This document shows positions 58,386 through 64,000 of a DNA stretch of 64,000 nt, in pieces. Every line of letters starts with the position of its first letter. Position 1 is the first letter of the stretch. The stretch comes from Microglena sp. YARC (lineage: Eukaryota; Chlorophyta; Chlorophyceae; Chlamydomonadales; Chlamydomonadaceae), in assembly GCA_022414725.1 (NCBI GenBank), contig CM039462.1:13275233-13339232 (forward strand), written 5' to 3'. A program made the translations under genes and the position numbers. The notes under the pieces are model-generated. The model was not told the DNA's origin and did no database searches. It was given only the letters and a program-made list of their open reading frames with translations.

Positions 58386-59085
58386 AAGGGGATACCCTAG
58401 GACTACCCTTCCTTAGCCTGTCAAGGCTGTAAAGGCATGACGAATTGAATCCGAGGTACAAAGTGTGGAGTCCAAATCGTGAAAGGGGATACCCTAGGAC
58501 TACCCTCCCTTAGCCTCCCTTAGCCTGTCAAGGCATGACGAATGGAATCCGAGGTACGAAGTGTGGAGTCCAAATCGTGCAAGGGGATACCCTAGGACTA
58601 CCCTCCTTAGCCGTGTCAAGGCATGCGAATGGAATCCGAGGAACGAAGTGTGGAGTCCCGAAGCATAAATGGTGATACCTAGGAGCCTTTCCTAAGCCTT
58701 CGCCAAGGCTGTCAAGGCGATGACGATTGGAATCTTGAGGCACAAAGTGTGGAGATGGAGTCTCGAGGTATCGAAGGGTGATAACTACTAGGACCGCCTT
58801 TCCTAAGCCTGCCAAGGCTGTCAAGGCATGACGATTGGAATCTGAGGCACAAAGTGTGGAGTCCGAGGTATGAAGGGTGATACTCAAGGAACCGCCTTTC
58901 TCCTAAGCCTGCAAGGCTGTCAAGGCATGACGATTGGAATGTGAGGCACGAGAAGTGCGGAGTCCCCGAGCATGAAGGGTGAAACCCTAGGACCACGCTT
59001 CCTAACCTGTTCCAGGCATGCGTGTGGAAGTCCACAGGCGTGAAGGATTGAAACCCTGGGACCACATTCCCTAAACCTGTTCAGG
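58386..59085 (+). repeat. Tandem copies of the stop-codon region, about 110-bp period
   Basis: The end of the coding sequence (ATACCCTAGG..CTACC..CCTAAGCCTGTCAAGGC..CATGA) is repeated about six times downstream. Each unit carries an added GAATCCGAGGTACGAAGTGT block, increasingly diverged with distance. It would form the 3' UTR or lie beyond it. Confidence 0.85.
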
Positions 59086-59520
59086 AATGAAGGGTTGCAA
59101 CCCTTTAGGACCATTTTCTCCATTTGACAAGGCATAGACTCAAAAGCCACACCCCTCACTCCCAATTCCAAGTTCTCCCGTGCGGTATCCGCTGAAATCA
59201 GGGAGTATGCCATGCGGATTTGGCAGTCCATAGTTAGCCACGGCCTGCTCTTCTCCACAAATAGATTCCCCACTCTTTTGCTGTCCCTGTTTTTATCTTT
59301 GACATGCAAAGTACAATCAAATGTATGGCAGTGCAGATAAATACGGTACCACACATATAAAAATATATAGTGTTCAAAAACTAGAATGTTATAGCAATTC
59401 AGAGGATGAACTGGACAAAACGTTTCCGCGAGATAACGAAACTTACTTTTTCTAGTAGGACTGAATCTCTTGTCCTCCATCATATCCTAACATTTTGCGA
59501 AGGACCAGATATTTTAAACA
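59086..59520. other. Unassigned stretch
   Basis: No repeats, exon signals or recognisable frames beyond a 187-codon minus-strand frame (58,920-59,483) with no known domain, part of which overlaps the repeat array. Confidence 0.4.
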
Positions 59521-59529
59521 TTGTGTATG

Positions 59530-59755
59530 TGACATGATGTATTTGGCGGAGCCCCCTCTTCAAGGGGGCGGGAGCCCCCAGGGTTACCCATTTGTCCGTC
59601 TGAGTGTACAACTGACCGTCTGACTGAGACGAAGCCTGGCACGTCAGTCAACGGCCTCGGATCTAACTCGCTTTTGTTGCCACCTGTCGCTCTGTCGCGA
59701 ACACTCTCCGCCAATTTGTATCGTCGCATGCGACGCTGCATAGAACTTGTTCCAT
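59530..59755 (-). repeat. Dispersed repeat family R, copy 3
   Basis: Minus-strand copy. ACAAGTTCTATGCAGCGTCG, GCGACAGGTGGCAAC, GACTGACGTGCCAGGCTTCG and a foldback GGGGGCTCCCGCCCCC..GGGGGCTCCGCC are all in order. The closest relative of copy 1. Confidence 0.75.
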
Positions 59756-59759
59756 ATGC

Positions 59760-61090
59760 TGTACCCTCGGCTGTACCATCATACGGTAGGAGTTAATAAT
59801 CTAGGGTCACGTTCCAGGCTGTAACTCTCAATATCCTGAATATCGTAGCCACGATTTGTATGGTGTCTTCGTGCTGAGATGCAGCTTCCTCTAGGCTTGT
59901 TTTTGGTTTGTGGATACGGTTCATTGTTTACTCGCCTTCGGAGCTAAGTCCCCCTGTGCGATACCCATAGGGTTCGGAGCGGATTATATAGACAGTTTAA
60001 GGACGTGCCCATCACTTTCCACACAGCCTGAGCACATGCCCACTTATTGTAACCACTGGGGGAGGCCGAGGAGAGTTTTGTTTTTTTACTAGGATACTTA
60101 ATTCAACATACTTGCAAAGGCCAGGGTGCTAGCACTAGATCTGATAATGTGATGATGTCAGCCGATCTATTCGAGCAGCTCGGTCATGTTTATGATATTT
60201 GCCAAATCACTCCATTGGTGAGCACGATCAGGATGCTACATTTGGTCATTTTGGGTTGCTTCAAAAGCGCAACTGCCACCTTGTGGCCCTAAAGCTACAA
60301 TTAAAGGCTTAACAGTTTGATTTCAGGGTGCCTTTTCTTACCAGTTCAGATCTAAACCATCCAAAAACATGCGTATAAACAGATTTGGGAATATATAATG
60401 CCCCCTTATTGCTTCTGTACAATTCGTGGATCTTGGGGTTTAACGTTTTCAAGCAAATTTCTTAACTTGATAAGACTCATCAGACTGACCAAGAAATCTG
60501 ATGACAACACAGTTGTTACACTTGCCAGACTTACCAGATTTATCAAGATCAATCAAGCATGTATCAAGCCGTTACATATTGCCCTGAACTTACGGTAATA
60601 AGACTCATCACAGTCATCAGACAGACCAAGAAATCTGGTTACAACACAGTTGTCACAGTTGTAAGACTTATCAGATTTAGCAACATCAATTAGGCATGCA
60701 TCAAGCCGTTATATATTGCCCCCTTTTTGCTTTTGCGCGAATCGTGGATCATGGGGTCTTAAATACTAATATACCGGTAGATATAAGACAGGCTTATGTT
60801 ATTTATGTTGAGGATATAGGATCTGTAGATATGCAGATTGCCAGAATTCTAATGTTAACGACTTCGTGTGCTGCAGTTACACTAAAAGAGTGACCTGAAC
60901 TTGAGCTGACGCAAGAGTGACGTATGTATTTTGATGTACTCAAGGAGTGCACCAAACAATGACTCAATGTACTTTAGTCGAACTAAAAGATTGATGCATG
61001 TGTTTTGATGTATTAAAGGAGGTAGGTTGCACAATAACATGACCAATATTTGTTGTTCATTAGCATCTTGGTTGTCACCATAGTAATTGT
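59760..61090. other. Unassigned stretch with a direct repeat
   Basis: 60,395-60,600 and 60,600-60,760 share CTTATTGCTTTTG..CGTGGATC, ATCAGAC..ACCAAGAAATCTG and AAGCCGTTA blocks (units about 210-300 bp). No recognisable protein or RNA. Confidence 0.45.
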
Positions 61091-61094
61091 GGTA

Positions 61095-61430
61095 CTAGCC
61101 ACCAATAGGTGGGTGGGTGGGGGGGTGGGGGGGGCTGTCATCGGCAGGAGGAGGTTTTTGAGCCTGTTCCATGTGTCTTCTGCACGCGACAATGGGCTGG
61201 AAGGAGACAGTGGCATGGGTGGGAAGTTTGGTGCAGAGCTTGAGGACGGCTACTTTGGAGATACCTAAGCGGGTGAGGTTGGGAAGTGCATTGGTGGGTA
61301 TGGTCCCTGTGGTACCCAATGTAACAACTAAAATATCACTTTATATCCCTGATCATTAAGAGCCTGTGATAGGGTATTGTGCTGATTCCTCTTCTCCACA
61401 TATTCCTACGTATAATTTAGTACATGATAT
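61095..61430 (-). pseudogene. LINE restriction-like endonuclease C-terminal fragment
   Basis: The minus strand reads NTLSQALNDQGYKVIF, then after a frame break LGTTGTIPTNALPNLTRLGI and FQPIVACRRHMEQ. The LINE at 32.2-32.5 kb has [29 protein letters not shown] and [10 protein letters not shown] in the same order. The upstream PD..E motif was not found, so this is a 5'-truncated or decayed copy of a related element. Confidence 0.55.
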
Positions 61431-61479
61431 TTGAGGTGGTCGCCCTTATTGTTATGTATTAAGTTTTTTTTGCAAAACT

Positions 61480-61810
61480 ACTATAACCATTCAGCAGGTA
61501 CCGGTATGTAACTTAATAAATAAATTAGGTATGTGATGTTCCTTCATGATGTTCTTTGGTAAACACAAAGGCGGAAACATCAGGGGTGCCATTTTTATCT
61601 TATGCTCCACGTCTTCCGTCTCAATAACCCAAAGGCAGAGGCATTGGTGTTGCTTGTCATCCGGCGCTCTCCAGGTTGGCATAGGAAGGTCACTCTCAGG
61701 CGAAACGATTGTGATGCTGATGGCCAGGGGGACTCGCTTATCTAGAAGTGGCGTAGGCAGTGCTAGATCTTGGACTCGTGGAGAGCATTTATTTGTGACA
61801 GGTACTTGAC
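61480..61810 (-). other. Open minus-strand segment, possible exon, unknown
   Basis: About 100 codons are open without a stop, including VPLAISITIVSPESDLPMP and HQCLCLWVIETEDVEHKIKM. Codon use looks protein-like and it adjoins the endonuclease fragment, so it may be part of the same element. No family recognised. Confidence 0.3.
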
Positions 61811-61959
61811 TTGGTAGATTTTACGCACTCAGAGCACTCATACTTGCATTTATCATCTGCACGCAAAAAACAAATGTAAAAGTAAAACCTGAATTTAATA
61901 ATTGCATCATTCTCTGTCCGTCTAAATGGCCGAGCAACAAACCTAATACCGGTATATAC

Positions 61960-62058
61960 TTATGTAAATATATAGCTATAGCTAGCTATACATATATAGC
62001 TAGCCTAGCAACAAACCTAATAACGGTATATATATTATATATATATATATATATATAC

Positions 62059-62140
<82 letters not shown>
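61960..62140. repeat. (TA)n-rich microsatellite with TAGCTA palindromes
   Basis: TATATA runs interrupted by TATAGCTAGC repeats and two copies of GCAACAAACCTAATA..CGGTATA. Confidence 0.9.
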
Positions 62141-62214
62141 CTGCCCAGAAGCTGCTACTTGTAGCTGAAAATAAAAGCTATGTTAGAATGCAGTGGCTGG
62201 CTCAGTCTTTTGGC

Positions 62215-62970
62215 TCCACATCACTACTTGCAACAGGGACACGACAGATGCCACAACTATTACTACTCCATCCATTGCATCCATTGCTGCGCAACACTTG
62301 TGTCTATGCAACACACAATAGTCCATGCAACAAGGGACACAACACATACTACGAAAACCATGACTTCCTCCGCTGCTTCCACAGCTCCGCAACACTAGTA
62401 CCTACGCAACACACGCTAGTCCATGCAATAGGGACATGACACATACTACGACAACCAGTTCTTCCTCCATTGCTGCCACTGCTGCGCAACACAAGTGTCT
62501 ACGCAACACACACTAGTCCATGCAACAGGGACACGACACATACTACTTCCTCCATTGCTGCCACTGATGCGCAACACTAGTGTCTATGCAACACACACTA
62601 GTCCATGCAACAGAGACACGACACATACTACTTCCTCCATTGCTGCCATTGATGCGCAACGCTAGTGTCTAAGCAACACACGCTAGTCCATGCAACAGGG
62701 ACACGACACGTACTACGTTCTCCATTTGCTGCATTGCATGCGCAACACGTGTCAATGCAACACACACTAGTCCATGTAACAGAGACACGACACATACTAC
62801 TTCCTCCATTGCTGCCATTGATGCGCAACACTAGTGTCTACGCAACACAGGCTAGTTCATGCAACAGGGACACGACACATACTACTTCCTCCATTGCTGC
62901 CACTGATACGCAACACTAGTGTCTATGCAACACACACTAGTTCATGTAAAGCTTGTGTCCATGCAACTAC
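62215..62970. repeat. 85-bp minisatellite (CACACTAGTCCATGCAACAGGGACACG)
   Basis: About nine units, each with GCGCAACACTAGTGTCTATG, CACACTAGTCCATGCAACAG and TACTTCCTCCATTGCTGCC. No exon junction was recognised within it, unlike the arrays of the two main genes. Confidence 0.9.
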
Positions 62971-62999
62971 GAGTCAGGCTTTGTGTTAGGATGAATGGT

Positions 63000-63115
63000 C
63001 GAATAGTGATGATGACGATGATGATGAAGCTGATAATTACACTGGTCCTGGTGCCCCACTGGACTCCAAATGTGCCCGTGGCTTGACAAAGTCAAAGGGG
63101 ACAGATGATCATCAA
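63000..63115. repeat. (GAT)n plus shared module, second copy
   Basis: GATGATGACGATGATGATGA followed by GGTGCCCCACTGGACTCCAA and ATGTGCCCGTGGCTTGAC; counterpart of 46,379-46,450. Confidence 0.6.
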
Positions 63116-63639
63116 GAAATATAGGTGAAGGTTATTTTGACAGGTGCGTTTCAGAACCTGGGATGCAAAATCCGGACCCTGTCATGCTAGGGCGCGCATG
63201 CCCATCCACAGTTCAGTCTATAGTACAAGTAGCCGGTGGGGTGTCTCAAGCAGAGCACATTTACAGACCGCTTGTGGTGATCAACCTTGGTTACTTAGTT
63301 GGAGGCATAGGAGAGCCACACCAGGTCAGCAACTACAGGCAGTTCATGTGGTCGGCAACCTGGGATGCAAAATCTGGACCATGTCATGATGTCAAAGTCC
63401 CTTGAGCTACTCTAGTCACTGTTTCTTTTTTGGGCTACGCGTAGCAGCTTCTAGGCAGCACCTTTCCCCCCCTCCTTGGGACAAACCTAGAACCAGCTAG
63501 TGCGTCTGGAAGTTGACATTATGGGCATTTCAATGCAACTGAAAGCTTTGGGCTAGACCCAGTGGCTCGCTGTTGGAGCTAGCTGGAAGCTGCCATGCGC
63601 GACCTAAAAATGAAACAATTACCCTAATGCCCTATAGAG

Positions 63640-63917
63640 GGAAGGGGTCCTCCACATTCGGATACAGTGGTTAAGCCAGTTCCCAGTGCTTAGTCTTTAT
63701 TATACCCATATTGAATCCGCCCGCAGACAAGGGGTCCTCCACTATCAAACACAGTGTCTAAGAAAGTTCTCAGCCAGTTCTCAGTGCTAACTCTTTATTA
63801 TACCCATGTTGACTCTGCCCGCAGACGGGTGGTCCTCCACGTTCGAACATGGTGGAAAAGCCAGTTCCCAGTGGTAAAGCCAGTCTTTGGTGTACCCATG
63901 TTGACTCTGTCCGCAGA
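63640..63917 (+). repeat. Two or three copies of an acceptor junction of the right-edge exon
   Basis: CCGCCCGCAG|ACAAGGGGTCC (near 63,727) and CTGCCCGCAG|ACGGGTGGTCC (near 63,824) repeat the real acceptor CTGTCCGCAG|ATGGGTGGTC, with GTACCCATGTTGACTCTG-type intron before them. A more decayed copy starts near 63,643. Period about 95-100 bp. Confidence 0.85.
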
Positions 63918-63979
63918 TGGGTGGTCTATCCTATGGTCGAGCGCCTCATCACCTCTGCATGCGACAACTTGATCAAGGT
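63918..63979 (+). CDS. Internal exon of a third gene, unknown product
   Basis: Acceptor CTGTCCGCAG, donor ATCAAG|GTGTGTG, about 62 bp. The open phase encodes WVVYPMVERLITSACDNLIK. Its upstream intron holds tandem copies of the acceptor, which independently supports a real splice site. No family is recognised from 20 residues. The gene continues beyond the window and upstream exons were not identified. Confidence 0.5.
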
Positions 63980-64000
63980 GTGTGTGTCTGCGTGTATGTT

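Overview
This window looks like nuclear DNA of a green alga with an inflated, repeat-loaded genome. Spliceosomal introns have GT..AG ends, a pentatricopeptide-repeat (PPR) gene and a probably plastid-targeted 6-phosphogluconolactonase are present, and LINEs of the dual-endonuclease type known from Chlamydomonas occur. A large-genome prasinophyte would fit, but the species is not proven. Only two host genes can be assembled with confidence; almost everything else is intron or intergenic repeat.

Gene 1 (minus strand, 45,189 to about 12,218, roughly 33 kb) is rebuilt from 13 exons by matching splice phases and the 35-residue PPR period. It encodes about 970 residues: an Arg/Gly-rich N-terminus, about nine PPR motifs, an SMR-like C-terminal PPR module, then a complete two-fold cyclin domain. 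This is a PPR-cyclin fusion. A 9.5-kb LINE (23,151-32,634, with a 13-bp target duplication) sits in the intron directly before exon 7.

Gene 2 (plus strand, 52,314-58,385, four exons) encodes a 6-phosphogluconolactonase with a likely chloroplast transit peptide. An exon of a third gene lies at the right edge (63,918-63,979) and a doubtful one at 1,466-1,542.

The most striking feature is how the introns are built. Almost every intron in both genes contains tandem partial copies of its own flanking splice junctions: 10 to 150 bp of exon edge plus adjacent intron, repeated 1 to more than 20 times, lying on the intron side of the true junction. The same happens at acceptors, at donors and at the stop codon of gene 2. 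The copies carry stops, truncations or the wrong periodicity, so they read as duplicated junctions and not as extra exons.

Layout: 0-12 kb holds DNA-transposon and MITE remnants, minisatellites and a possible Ala/Arg-repeat ORF. 12-45 kb is the PPR-cyclin gene with its repeat-filled introns and the LINE. 45-52 kb has no recognised gene but has GAT repeats, MITEs and long G/C homopolymers. 52-59 kb is the 6-phosphogluconolactonase gene. 59-64 kb holds dispersed repeats, a LINE endonuclease fragment, a minisatellite and the edge of a third gene. Single-base frame breaks at several places in otherwise intact genes may be assembly errors near homopolymers.
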